Assembly (NCBI GenBank): GCA_017477435.1
Contig: JAFUVV010000050.1
Span: 1-41,644 of the forward strand
Reading direction: 5' to 3'
Length of the DNA stretch: 41,644 nucleotides
From: Prevotella sp.
Lineage (GTDB): Bacteria > Bacteroidota > Bacteroidia > Bacteroidales > Bacteroidaceae
Part shown: positions 30,091 to 38,920 of the stretch, piece after piece
How positions within the stretch are numbered: position 1 is the first letter of the stretch
How the letters are laid out: each line of letters starts with the position of its first letter
Made by a program: the position numbers and the translations under genes
The notes under the pieces: model-generated
Seen by the model: only the letters and a program-made list of their open reading frames with translations
Database searches by the model: none
Told to the model about the DNA's origin: nothing

Positions 30091-33000
30091 TTATCTCTTG
30101 ACTATCTTCTTTCCTCCTACGATGTAGACGCCTTTCGGGAGAGTTGAAAGATTTGAGTTTTCAGTTTTAAGTCTTCTGCCCTGCAGGTCGTATACGGCAT
30201 TCTCTTCATTCTTCGATGCTGATACTTCGGTCAGACGTATGCCGTCGGTCTCGCCTCCGATGATTCTAATCATCACCTGTTCGGCTGCTGTTGCCGGGGC
30301 GTTGATGTAGTCGAAGTAAGCATGGAATGCCTCCACCGTCGGGTTGGCGCCGGCTGTGAAGTGGCTGCCGTCGGTGTTCAGGGCGAGAATCTCTTCGAGG
30401 GTGCTCTTGGCATAGGTGCCTGCGAAGAACATGTTCTGTCCGCTTGTGTAGGCAATGGCACCTGGCTTAATCGTCGAGTTGGTTGCCGACCACTCGATTT
30501 CCTTTCCTCTCAGGTCCCATTTTGCGCCCCACTTGTTGTCGGGCACGGCAACGATATATGGCACGTTGGCCAGCATCTCCGGCGCATTGCGGAAGTAGAC
30601 ATCGGTTCCGTCCTCCTCGGCAAAGTCGCAGAGCCAGAACTGCTTTCCGCTGTCGTCGGCCGAGCGGAACCAGTCGATGGTGTCGCGGTCGGTCTTGTTG
30701 GCTACGGTAGCGGGTGCAAAAGGAAGCACGATGGTGCTCCATCCGGTGCTGACGCTGTTGTTGTGGCCCTCGGTGAATGTGCGAGTATAGCTGATGTTCT
30801 GGGCTGTGAACGTCTGCGGAGTGAAGAAGTCGTATCCGTCCTCGAGAGCAATGTTCCCGGCCTGATTGCCGCTGATGATGTTCTTCCCTTCGAGTCCTGC
30901 CGGAGTCTCCTGACCTGTACTGAGGAAGTAGAGCGTGTTAGGATTGTCGTTGGCTCCGACGGTGGCGATGCTGAGCCCCTCCAGACTCACTGCTGCCGCG
31001 TCGTCTGGGATGGCGAAGCCCTCGGCGGGCTTGTATCCCTGCCGCGTGCCGTCGCCCTTCCACGTGATGATACCGCGCTCGATGGCGTAGTACTTCGATT
31101 CGCCGGGCTTCACGATGTTGTCGACATGGCTGGCTTCTTCGCTGTCGGGAACGTTGTTGCGGGCATAGATGTTCATCGAGTAGACAGAGCCGTAGGCCAG
31201 GTTGTCGAAGTCGAAGTAGAGAGTCTTCTCTTCGCCTGCAGCTAGCGAGAGCTGCTGCTGCTTGTAGGTGACCATCGATCCGGTGTACTTATCTTTCTCT
31301 GCGTCCCACTGACATATGAACAGCGGAGCCAACACATATTTATTATATTCTCCCGTGGAGTTGTTTTTTATCGTGGCCTTGAACTGCGCGCGGCTGTCGT
31401 AGATAGTTCCGTGGGTGTTTTCTGTCGTAGCCCCCTCGGCGTTCGTGGCCTCTATCTCTACTGAGAGATCGAGATCGGCGGTCTCACTCTCGGCGATGGT
31501 CACCGAGCCTGCGCTGGCCAGATTGTAGAAGCTGCCATAGCTGTCGACGAGCATTGCTCTGACGGTCTTCGTGCCTGCGGTGGCCGGTGAGACGTTGAAT
31601 GTGACGACCTTCTCTTCGCCTGCCAGTACCTCGGCCTGCACGACGGTGGTGTACTGAGAGTATTCATCGAGTTGCTGGCCACCGAAATCGAGGTATATGT
31701 CCCCGAAGTAACGGTCGGGACTGCTGTTCTTTATCGTGGCGTTAATCTGCATCTTCGAGCCCACCTTCTTCTCTCCGACGAATTCCCAATTGGTCACCGA
31801 GAGGTCTATCATCGGGTGGGTAGTAGTTGTGCAATAGGTGTTTGACATGTTCACTTCCAGGTAGTAGCGGTCGGTCTCCTTCATTGGTTTCCATTCGCTG
31901 CTTCCCTCCACCTGATACATCGGCACGAGTCGGTAGGTGCCTGTCAGTCCTGCGCCAAACTTGATGACATTGGAGGCATTTGATGCTATTCCACTTCCGA
32001 ACTGGTATGTCTGCCCTAAAGCCGATGTGGTGACAGTCATGTATATATTAGTTTCGGAGTTTGTCAGGACGGTGTATGTGTCGTTGCTGGGGTCGTAGAG
32101 CGCGAGAGCTTCCTTGAATTTCTTGCCCGATCCATCGTGGTCGGAGTAGCTCGCCTTTACGATTTTACTCTTGTAGATTTTGAATGGGGCGGAGAGCCGG
32201 TCCCTGTCCCATCCCGAGGGGCCGCTGACGTTTGTTGCTGTCAGTACGGGCTCTGTCTCTTCCTCATCTCCGCTGCCTGGGGTGGGGGCGGTGCCGGGGA
32301 TGATGTTGTAGATGATGTTCTGCTTCATGTTGTATCCTTCGCTCGACGACGAGCCTCCGATGCCGCTGGCGCGGGGGTTGAGAATAGAGAGCTGGAAGAA
32401 GCCGTTGCCCATGCCTCCCCATCCCCAGTTGATGTGGAAGTAGTCGCCATATTCAAATCCGTCGCAGATGAAAGAGTGTCCGCCACCGCTGCCCGCAGTG
32501 CCGTTGTATATCATCGGGCGGCCTGCCTTCAGTTCCTCATAGACGAGGTTGTCCCAGTCGGCTTGAGTGTAGTCGTTGCGGAAGGCAATCTTCGAGCCGT
32601 AGCCGAAGAGGGCGAAAGCCTTGGGGATATCGTCGGTGTAGGCACCCGATGAGCTTACGCCATACTGTGTCTTCAGGGCGCAACCCACGTAGAACATCAG
32701 ATGTGCCACGGCCGATGTGTACACCTCGTCCTCAGCCCCCGTGTAGGTCTCGCGCATATGTGCCCAGTCGAATGTCGTCGTGGGCAGTTCGTCCATCTCC
32801 ACGGTGGAGTAGTTGTAGTTGCCGTCGCTGTAGGTGAACGTGTAGGCAGGAATTACGTTTGTCGTCTGCTCCGGGTATTTGTGGAAGTACATCAGCTGCG
32901 ACATCGACGTTGCCACGCATCCGGTGTAGGCCAGTTCATATCCGTCGGCCTCGTTGTCGGAGTTCATGAATTGGGGGCATTCGTTCCAGTAGGGCGTTGC

Positions 33001-33465
33001 CTGGTCCCACTGCGTGGTTATCATTGGCGCGATGGAGTTGCGTGTCGTCACCTTCGCCTTGCGTGGTGCGCTCATCACGGCCTCGGCTTGAGCGTCGCTC
33101 ATCGTGGCGAGCTCGCCCATCTGACGGTCGTAGCCGTCGAGCCAAGCCTTCATGTTGGCAGGCATGCGGCTCGGATCAATGCTTCCCGTATTGCTGTAGC
33201 CGAGGATGGGGTTGGTGCGGTCGTCGCCACTGATGACGACGAAGCCACCGTCCTGGCCTATATTAAATATGTAGTAGCTCGGCTGGCCCTGAGCAGTCGG
33301 CTGTCCCTGTGCTACCAGCGACATGCTGCTCTCGGCTGTCGATGCGTTCTTCTGCTGAACGAAGCCCACGGCCTCTCTCAGTGCTTTCTTCTTTGTGACG
33401 GGGGCGGCAAGCATACTAGCACTGATGGCGATGCTCATGCCGATGAGGAGTATAAGCTTTCTCAT
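30091..33465 (-). CDS. Large C10 (streptopain/SpeB-like) cysteine peptidase with C-terminal sorting-type domain
   Basis: 1124 residues. A signal peptide (ends near LAAPVTKK, residue 21) is followed by a Spi-type inhibitory propeptide (about 25-135; YYIFNIGQDGGFVVISGDDR). The C10 catalytic domain shows Cys183 in YTGCVATSMSQLMYFHKYP, His330 in GGGHSFICDGF, and FHINWGWGGMGNGFF with Asn346 and Trp347. All key residues are present. The long remainder holds beta-rich CARDB-like or Ig-like repeats (about 560-800) and further beta domains. The C-terminus (VYDLQGRRLKTE...LPKGVYIVGGKKIVKR) is the conserved tail found on many Prevotella exported proteins and resembles a type 9 secretion or surface-attachment signal. 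The likely role is an extracellular protease. A 53-residue peptide gene lies 43 bases upstream in the same direction. Confidence 0.93.
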   Translation of the reverse strand: MRKLILLIGMSIAISASMLAAPVTKKKALREAVGFVQQKNASTAESSMSLVAQGQPTAQGQPSYYIFNIGQDGGFVVISGDDRTNPILGYSNTGSIDPSRMPANMKAWLDGYDRQMGELATMSDAQAEAVMSAPRKAKVTTRNSIAPMITTQWDQATPYWNECPQFMNSDNEADGYELAYTGCVATSMSQLMYFHKYPEQTTNVIPAYTFTYSDGNYNYSTVEMDELPTTTFDWAHMRETYTGAEDEVYTSAVAHLMFYVGCALKTQYGVSSSGAYTDDIPKAFALFGYGSKIAFRNDYTQADWDNLVYEELKAGRPMIYNGTAGSGGGHSFICDGFEYGDYFHINWGWGGMGNGFFQLSILNPRASGIGGSSSSEGYNMKQNIIYNIIPGTAPTPGSGDEEETEPVLTATNVSGPSGWDRDRLSAPFKIYKSKIVKASYSDHDGSGKKFKEALALYDPSNDTYTVLTNSETNIYMTVTTSALGQTYQFGSGIASNASNVIKFGAGLTGTYRLVPMYQVEGSSEWKPMKETDRYYLEVNMSNTYCTTTTHPMIDLSVTNWEFVGEKKVGSKMQINATIKNSSPDRYFGDIYLDFGGQQLDEYSQYTTVVQAEVLAGEEKVVTFNVSPATAGTKTVRAMLVDSYGSFYNLASAGSVTIAESETADLDLSVEIEATNAEGATTENTHGTIYDSRAQFKATIKNNSTGEYNKYVLAPLFICQWDAEKDKYTGSMVTYKQQQLSLAAGEEKTLYFDFDNLAYGSVYSMNIYARNNVPDSEEASHVDNIVKPGESKYYAIERGIITWKGDGTRQGYKPAEGFAIPDDAAAVSLEGLSIATVGANDNPNTLYFLSTGQETPAGLEGKNIISGNQAGNIALEDGYDFFTPQTFTAQNISYTRTFTEGHNNSVSTGWSTIVLPFAPATVANKTDRDTIDWFRSADDSGKQFWLCDFAEEDGTDVYFRNAPEMLANVPYIVAVPDNKWGAKWDLRGKEIEWSATNSTIKPGAIAYTSGQNMFFAGTYAKSTLEEILALNTDGSHFTAGANPTVEAFHAYFDYINAPATAAEQVMIRIIGGETDGIRLTEVSASKNEENAVYDLQGRRLKTENSNLSTLPKGVYIVGGKKIVKR

Positions 33466-33508
33466 ATTTCTCTAATTGTTTTATTCGTGTTAGTTACTTG
33501 TCGTTTTC

Positions 33509-33670
33509 TCACTCTTCCCAGAAATTTTCTTCATCCAGGTTGTCTTTAGCCCCGACGTCGGGGAACTCGTCGCCGCCGGCAGGCGAAGGTCCGTCGGACG
33601 ATGTCTGCATGAGCTCGGCAATCATGAGAAACGTTGTTTCTGTCTGTGGCCGTAGATACTTTTTTTCCAT
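33509..33670 (-). CDS. Small 53-residue peptide encoded upstream of the C10 peptidase
   Basis: From the ATG at 33670 (MEKKYLRPQTETTFLMIAEL). An in-frame GTG at 33712 could add 14 residues. The sequence has a basic start, the pattern K-Y-x-x-P-x-T-x-x-x-x, a hydrophobic patch FLMIAELM, a Gly/Pro/Ser-rich middle and an acidic end (DNLDEENFWEE). Peptides of this general shape recur in Prevotella genomes near exported proteins; their role is not known to me. There is no classical signal peptide. Its place, directly before a secreted cysteine peptidase in one transcription unit, suggests an inhibitor, chaperone-like partner or substrate. C10 peptidases in related bacteria are known to have small inhibitor partners, but this peptide is shorter than those. 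Confidence 0.65.
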   Translation of the reverse strand: MEKKYLRPQTETTFLMIAELMQTSSDGPSPAGGDEFPDVGAKDNLDEENFWEE

Positions 33671-33768
33671 TCTTTTCGCTATTTTTATTTTGTTACTGTT
33701 ATCGCTACTCACGTGGCGTCAAGTCGAGATTAGTTTTGCAGAATGGTATCGTTTTCTAAATTCGCGTG

Positions 33769-33776
33769 CAAAATTA
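33769..33776 (-). promoter_or_regulatory. Candidate -7 box of the peptide/C10 peptidase unit
   Basis: TAATTTTG on the minus strand, giving a leader of about 90 bases before the ATG at 33670. No good -33 box. The gap 33713-33903 holds nothing else that I can identify. Confidence 0.45.
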
Positions 33777-33903
33777 TTAAAAAGAATATCTTTTTCGATA
33801 TTTTTGGACGAAAAAGCAGTCTCTTTATACTATTTTTAACAAAATGAAAGTTTTTTGAAGGCAGTGCGAGCGTTTTGATAAGTAGCCAGACTTTATTGGT
33901 AAT

Positions 33904-33934
33904 TTTGCGCAGTGGAAGTTTTTTCTTATATTTG
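33904..33934 (+). promoter_or_regulatory. Promoter of the RNA methyltransferase gene
   Basis: TTTG at 33904-33907, 19 bases, then TATATTTG at 33927-33934. Exact consensus and spacing, about 25 bases before the ATG at 33966. Confidence 0.7.
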
Positions 33935-33965
33935 CACCCAAATACACGAAAGACAACTGTTTTCG

Positions 33966-34763
33966 ATGAATATAATAGAGATTGATCGCGTCGATTTTCC
34001 TGGTGTCGAGATGTTTACGCGCCTTACCGAGGCTCAGCTTCTCAACCGACTCCATCCCGAGCAAGGAGTGTTCATCGCCGAGAGTCCGAAGGTGATCCGT
34101 GTGGCGCTCGATGCCGGTTACGAGCCTGTGGCGTTGCTTTGCGAGCGGCGTCATATTGACGGCGATGCCAGCGATATAGTGGACCGCATCTGCGATGTGC
34201 CTATCTATACCGGCGACCGCGAGGTCCTCAGTGCCATCACCGGCTATACGCTCACCCGCGGCGTCCTCTGCGCCATGCGGAGAAAAGAGACGCGGACAGT
34301 GGCCGATGTATGTGTGGGAGCACGGCGCGTGGTGGTAATAAAAGGTGTAGTAGACACAACCAACATCGGAGCGATATTTCGTTCAGCCGCCGCTCTTGGT
34401 ATTGACGGCGTGCTGTTGACACGCGACAGCTGCGACCCGCTCAACCGCCGCGCCGTCAGAGTGTCGATGGGGAGCGTGTTCCTCGTTCCGTGGACATGGA
34501 TCGACGACGATATCTCCAGCCTGCGGTCATTCGGCTTCCGTACCGTGGCAATGGCATTGACAGAGAAATCCGTCCCACTCGATGATCTGCGCCTGGCAGC
34601 CGAGCCACGGCTCGCAATAGTGATGGGAACCGAAGGCGACGGCCTCCCCAGCGAGGCTATCGACGATGCCGACTACGTGGTGCGCATTCCCATGAAGCAC
34701 GGCGTTGACTCCCTCAACGTCGCCGCTGCAGCAGCAGTTGCCTTTTGGCAACTGAGGAAATAA
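33966..34763 (+). CDS. TrmH/SpoU-family RNA 2'-O-methyltransferase (SPOUT)
   Basis: 265 residues from the ATG at 33966 (MNIIEIDRVDFPGVEMF). The in-frame ATG at 33912 lies within the promoter, so it is rejected. The N-terminal substrate-binding part contains LLNRLHPEQGVFIAESPKVI. The three SPOUT motifs are clear: NIGAIFRSAAALGIDGVLL (motif 1), AIVMGTEGDGLP (motif 2) and RIPMKHGVDSLNVAAAAAVA (motif 3). These form the knot that binds S-adenosylmethionine. The enzyme methylates ribose 2'-OH in tRNA or rRNA; the target base cannot be read from the sequence. It is transcribed from its own promoter, before the zinc-ribbon genes. Confidence 0.93.
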   Translation: MNIIEIDRVDFPGVEMFTRLTEAQLLNRLHPEQGVFIAESPKVIRVALDAGYEPVALLCERRHIDGDASDIVDRICDVPIYTGDREVLSAITGYTLTRGVLCAMRRKETRTVADVCVGARRVVVIKGVVDTTNIGAIFRSAAALGIDGVLLTRDSCDPLNRRAVRVSMGSVFLVPWTWIDDDISSLRSFGFRTVAMALTEKSVPLDDLRLAAEPRLAIVMGTEGDGLPSEAIDDADYVVRIPMKHGVDSLNVAAAAAVAFWQLRK

Positions 34764-34829
34764 ATGGCACAAAGCCAGTGGATAATGTTAAAAGACATCG
34801 CCCACAGAAAGATAATTGGCAAAAAATGA

Positions 34830-34858
34830 TTGTATGTTGCTCTAATAGTATAATTTTG
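34830..34858 (+). promoter_or_regulatory. Promoter of the zinc-ribbon cassette
   Basis: TTG at 34830-34832, 18 bases, then TAATTTTG at 34851-34858. The leader to the ATG at 34904 is about 40 bases. Nothing equivalent was found before the second gene, and only A/T-rich sequence without a clear box before the third. Confidence 0.6.
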
Positions 34859-34903
34859 TAGTGAAGTATTGATCATATTGTAATAGTAAATAATCTTAAA
34901 TCT

Positions 34904-36349
34904 ATGGCACTAATAAAATGTACAGAATGCGGACATGAAGTATCAGACAAAGCTGCTGCATGTCCTAATTGTGGATGTCCGATTACGCATGATGAAAAGA
35001 TCATATGTGAGGAATGTGGTACAGAAATACCCAAAGGCTTCTCAGAATGCCCAAATTGTGGTTGCCCAGTTTATAATCAAGACACAGCGAAAGATGTTAT
35101 TCAAGAAACCGAAAATAAGAAAAGTGGTAACACATTCCGTTGGTTGTTTTTTACATTGCTTCTTTGTTTTATATGTGGTGGCGTATTCTATTTATTGGAT
35201 GATTTCAGTTTTACTGATGATAAAAGTTCTGCGATTGGTAATAATATGTTAGAGAAAACTATTAAGGGTAAATATGCCATCATCTTATATAACGACAATG
35301 TAGGTGATTTCTACAATCCTAAGGGAGGAAGGATTTGCAGTTTTAGGTTGATGGGTGGAAGGCAGGAGCCATTGACAATGAGATTGTCTCAGTCTATATA
35401 TATAATGGGCACTTCTACAGATAAGTTGTATTTGACACATGAGAGAATGTTTACGGAGCATATGGACTATGTAAGATATTCCTCAAGCTATAATCCAGAT
35501 AAGAGCCTGGGCGTCCCCGTCGAAAAGAAAGAAATGGAAGATGGAGTATGTTTTTTAGTTGAATTAAGCTCTGACTTGATAGAGCAAAGGGATATACCAG
35601 TCCATCATATAACCGTCAGTGATGACATTGATTATACGTTGCTTTATTATAATGACGAATACGGAACTTTGTTTGATGGTAAGGGGGAAAGGCTCTGTGG
35701 TGTCAGAAAAGGTGTTACGCTTTCGGGCGATTTATGTGTGAAATTATCCAAACCAATGCCTATATATGGTGTTACAACATCTGAACTATTATTTAAGGGA
35801 GACAATTTGTACACCTCTAGCCACGACTTAATCGATGACAATTATAAAAGAGAAGATGAGCCCAGTAAAAGCAAAGCATTTTTAAAACGAACCGACGACA
35901 AAGATGCTACTATTTATGCGTTCCGCAAATTGTCAAACCAGAATGGAACGGAAGGTGCAAGTTCTAGCCAACAAAGCAATTCTTCGGAATGGAATATCTC
36001 TTCTGTGGAAGAATTGCAAGAGAAGATTGTCGGCACTATATGGACTTGCAGACCAATAGGAAAAATATGGTATCGTCTGGTTTTCTCAGAATATGATATG
36101 ACATTATACTATGCCGACCCATCACAAGGCGAGTGGAGTGAAAAGCAATCCTCAAAATGGCGGTGGAATGCTACGCAGGGATATACATCTGATACTGGTG
36201 AGAAATGCTATTCAATACAGTTTAAAAAAGAAGATAGCGAATTGTCGTACGGCGCATTACTCTTCTTTAAAGATGGAGAAATACAGTTTAACTGGTTGCG
36301 TGGCAGAGAAGGTGGAAAAGCAGAATGTAAAGATTTTAATTGGGAATAA
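34904..36349 (+). CDS. Zinc-ribbon/single-TM protein 1 with duplicated extracytoplasmic domain
   Basis: 481 residues. Two zinc ribbons stand in tandem: Cys6/9/20/23 (CTECG, CPNCG) and Cys35/38/49/52 (CEECG, CPNCG). One membrane helix (about 78-98, WLFFTLLLCFICGGVFYLL) follows, so the ribbons should be cytosolic and the rest outside the inner membrane. The outer part has two copies of a domain of about 80 residues: ILYNDNVGDFYNPKGGRICSFR...YIMGTSTDKLYL and LLYYNDEYGTLFDGKGERLCGVR...PIYGVTTSELLF. A C-terminal segment (SSVEELQEKIVGTIWTCRPI to FNWE) looks lipocalin-like. The family of the outer domains is not recognised. It is the first of three paralogous genes; the next starts two bases after its stop. 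Base composition is visibly more A+T than the flanking genes. Confidence 0.85.
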   Translation: MALIKCTECGHEVSDKAAACPNCGCPITHDEKIICEECGTEIPKGFSECPNCGCPVYNQDTAKDVIQETENKKSGNTFRWLFFTLLLCFICGGVFYLLDDFSFTDDKSSAIGNNMLEKTIKGKYAIILYNDNVGDFYNPKGGRICSFRLMGGRQEPLTMRLSQSIYIMGTSTDKLYLTHERMFTEHMDYVRYSSSYNPDKSLGVPVEKKEMEDGVCFLVELSSDLIEQRDIPVHHITVSDDIDYTLLYYNDEYGTLFDGKGERLCGVRKGVTLSGDLCVKLSKPMPIYGVTTSELLFKGDNLYTSSHDLIDDNYKREDEPSKSKAFLKRTDDKDATIYAFRKLSNQNGTEGASSSQQSNSSEWNISSVEELQEKIVGTIWTCRPIGKIWYRLVFSEYDMTLYYADPSQGEWSEKQSSKWRWNATQGYTSDTGEKCYSIQFKKEDSELSYGALLFFKDGEIQFNWLRGREGGKAECKDFNWE

Positions 36350-36351
36350 TT

Positions 36352-37185
36352 ATGGCTTTAATACAATGTACAGAATGTGGGCACATGATTTCTGATAGAG
36401 CAAAGAAATGCCCGAAGTGTGGATGTCCGACGGATGTCATGTTTAATAAGGACCAAGCAAGTAAAACTGAAAAGACCAATAGCCAGAATTTACAAGATAC
36501 CGTATTGAGTGCTGAGCCGGCTCGTGAAATGGCAGTTTCAAAAAACAAAAAAGCTCTGTGGCTTGTTCTTGCAGCACTTGCTTTGATCGTTGCATGTGGT
36601 GGCTTATGGCTATTTACGAATCAGAACTCGGCAGATGTTAGTGATAATAATAATGTGTCAGGATCTATAGTTACTTCAGAATCCGCTAATGATGTTGCCG
36701 TTGAACAAGAGATGCCAGAAGATCAATCGGATCTTGATATGTATGCTCCGGCAGAAGAAGTAGGCACAGATGTAGAGGCAGTCGATGAAAGTAATGTAAT
36801 TGCAGAAACACCCCCAGCAGAAGTTTACTCGGAGGAGAATGTTAAAGAATCGACACGTGAGAACCATAATAATTCGGACGAGGTATTGACAATCGCAGAA
36901 GTTATGCCTAAGTTCCAAGGAGATGTGACGAGCTGGCTGGCAAGAAACATAGAGTATCCAGAAGACGCAGCGCAGAATAATATACAGGGAAAAGTGTTTG
37001 TCAGATTTATCATTAATGAAGAGGGAGAAATCATAAATCCTAAAATAGTAAAAAGTGTTTCGCCGTCTGTCGATGCTGAGGCTTTGAGAGTAGTCCGTGC
37101 AATGCCAAGGTGGACTCCTGGCTATAACAATGGGTCACCATGCAAGGTTGAATATACTCTTCCTGTTAACTTCAAATTGAACTGA
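36352..37185 (+). CDS. Zinc-ribbon/single-TM protein 2 with TonB C-terminal domain
   Basis: 277 residues from the ATG at 36352 (MALIQCTECGHMISDRAKKC). One zinc ribbon (Cys6/9/20/23), a linker, and a membrane helix (about 67-90, LWLVLAALALIVACGGLWLF). An acidic, probably disordered periplasmic linker (about 95-185) follows. A TonB C-terminal domain completes it: FQGDVTSWLARNIEYPEDAA, GKVFVRFIINEEGEI, VDAEALRVVRAMPRWTPG. Normal TonB proteins couple the proton motive force through an N-terminal helix with ExbB/ExbD; here the helix is preceded by a zinc ribbon. Such proteins may not energise transporters at all. It probably shares a transcript with protein 1. Confidence 0.88.
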   Translation: MALIQCTECGHMISDRAKKCPKCGCPTDVMFNKDQASKTEKTNSQNLQDTVLSAEPAREMAVSKNKKALWLVLAALALIVACGGLWLFTNQNSADVSDNNNVSGSIVTSESANDVAVEQEMPEDQSDLDMYAPAEEVGTDVEAVDESNVIAETPPAEVYSEENVKESTRENHNNSDEVLTIAEVMPKFQGDVTSWLARNIEYPEDAAQNNIQGKVFVRFIINEEGEIINPKIVKSVSPSVDAEALRVVRAMPRWTPGYNNGSPCKVEYTLPVNFKLN

Positions 37186-37275
37186 ATAAAAGCTTTTTTA
37201 TACATAAAAAAGACAAATATATCCTTGTCACTTCCATTCAAACTAATAAGAAAGACCTTTAATTTTAAGTAAATA

Positions 37276-38898
37276 ATGTCATTGATAAAATGTTCTAATT
37301 GCGGACACATGATTTCCGATAAAGCAGAAAAGTGTCCTAAGTGTGGATGTGTTGTACAAAAAGAGGATTATGCACTTGAAAATGATGAAAAAATAGAAGT
37401 TTCTTCTTATGAAGGAAGAAATAGAAGGAAATGGGTTATAGCGGCAATTCTTCTTTGCTTGATAACAGGTGGAATTTTTTATGCTATAAAAAGTAATAAG
37501 AATGATAGTGTTATTACTTTACCCGACGATGACAGTATTGTCGGTGAGATAAAGAATGACAGTAGTGAAAGCAATGCTATAGTAGAACTGACGCCTGAGT
37601 TTATTAGATCCCTTGAGCAGTATGATGAGTTGGGAATCTTCAACGATGGATATGCTGCTGTCAGAAAGGGTGATAAGTGGGGATATATCAACACAAAAGG
37701 AGAAGAAGTCATCCCTCCGACTATTGATGCCCGCTATGTGGGAGTGTTCTCCGAAGGGTATGCAGTGGCTTTGCTTAACAGTGGAAGAATATCCGTAATT
37801 GACGAAAAGGGAGAATCCGTTTTTTCAATAGTGGATAATACCAACGGAAACTATGATGGCAATAATAAATATTGGACGCCCTTTTTTAAAAATGGTAAGA
37901 TTTTTATCTATAATAGTAAAGACCATTGTGAAGATGTTTATGATAATCAAGGCAACATAATTGACAAGGCCAATTTTGATAAAGCCGAAGAGTATTATAG
38001 AAATAATACACCTAATCCACATTATTCGTTGTATAGCATCAACGATGATAATAATTGGGGCGTGAAAGACTATAAAGGCGATGTTGTTGTTGAGGCAAAA
38101 TATGACTTGGCATGTATTTGTTCCTATAATTCTATTTCTGCATATTCCTGTGGTACAATATCTAATGGAGTTGTCTTGGTAAGTCTTGATGAGATAAAAA
38201 GTAGTGCATATGAACATGATGGCGAACTTATTGATGATGATGTTATCAAACATTATGGCTATGCAGACTTTAGTGGCAATGATACTTTTTCGGATGACCT
38301 TAGAAAGAAATGCGAAGAATCCAAAAAGGGCCGATATGGTGATATGGATATTCAAGAAGGGAATAGTGAAAGTGAAGATATGTATGCAGTTGATAGTGAC
38401 GGGAGCCTTTCGTCAGGCAGCGGGTCAAATGGGGTGACGTTCAGGAATCTTGATGATGTGTTTGATTTTGTCAGACCGTCAAAGTCTTTTAATGCTCATA
38501 CTGGTAGCTTGCAAATTAAGTGTGAGGAATATGGGAGCGGGGAAGTGATGAGAATGTATTATCGTGGTAAGTTGTTATCAGATGTCGGATGGTCGAATCC
38601 TAAACAAGTCGCAAAAGGAGAATATGCACAGTTAGCGGTGCGAACAGATAGGTATCAAGTAACTGTGGTTTTACACCTTCCAGATGGAAACCATGACAGG
38701 CTTTATTTATATTTTGAGCCTATGCCTACATCAACAAACAAGCAACTTGCGGAAGCTCTGAGCAGAGGTGCAAAGATTAATATTCCAACATCAGAAGGGT
38801 GGCTAAAGTTTGAGCCGATAGTAGATGGCAGTGTTGCAACTTTATCATTTGAACCATCTAGTGCGAAACCTTCTCCTCGTGTGTATTATATGGAATAA
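37276..38898 (+). CDS. Zinc-ribbon/single-TM protein 3 with WG repeats
   Basis: 540 residues. One zinc ribbon (Cys6/9/20/23; CSNCGHMISDKAEKCPKCGC), nearly the same as in protein 2 at both DNA and protein level. A membrane helix follows at about 52-72 (VIAAILLCLITGGIFYAI). The outer part starts with WG-type repeats (about 110-300): FNDGYAAVRKGDKWGYINTKGEEVIPP, FSEGYAVALLNSGRISVIDEKGE, NNWGVKDYKGDVVVEAKYD, and others. A distinct C-terminal domain (about 395-540) ends ASAKPSPRVYYME-like sequence. WG repeats are thought to form beta-propeller or sheet folds for binding. The last of the three paralogues; there are 90 bases between it and protein 2. It ends 22 bases before the phosphatase start. 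Confidence 0.87.
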   Translation: MSLIKCSNCGHMISDKAEKCPKCGCVVQKEDYALENDEKIEVSSYEGRNRRKWVIAAILLCLITGGIFYAIKSNKNDSVITLPDDDSIVGEIKNDSSESNAIVELTPEFIRSLEQYDELGIFNDGYAAVRKGDKWGYINTKGEEVIPPTIDARYVGVFSEGYAVALLNSGRISVIDEKGESVFSIVDNTNGNYDGNNKYWTPFFKNGKIFIYNSKDHCEDVYDNQGNIIDKANFDKAEEYYRNNTPNPHYSLYSINDDNNWGVKDYKGDVVVEAKYDLACICSYNSISAYSCGTISNGVVLVSLDEIKSSAYEHDGELIDDDVIKHYGYADFSGNDTFSDDLRKKCEESKKGRYGDMDIQEGNSESEDMYAVDSDGSLSSGSGSNGVTFRNLDDVFDFVRPSKSFNAHTGSLQIKCEEYGSGEVMRMYYRGKLLSDVGWSNPKQVAKGEYAQLAVRTDRYQVTVVLHLPDGNHDRLYLYFEPMPTSTNKQLAEALSRGAKINIPTSEGWLKFEPIVDGSVATLSFEPSSAKPSPRVYYME

Positions 38899-38920
38899 TA
38901 TCTGCTTCAATAATCAAATT

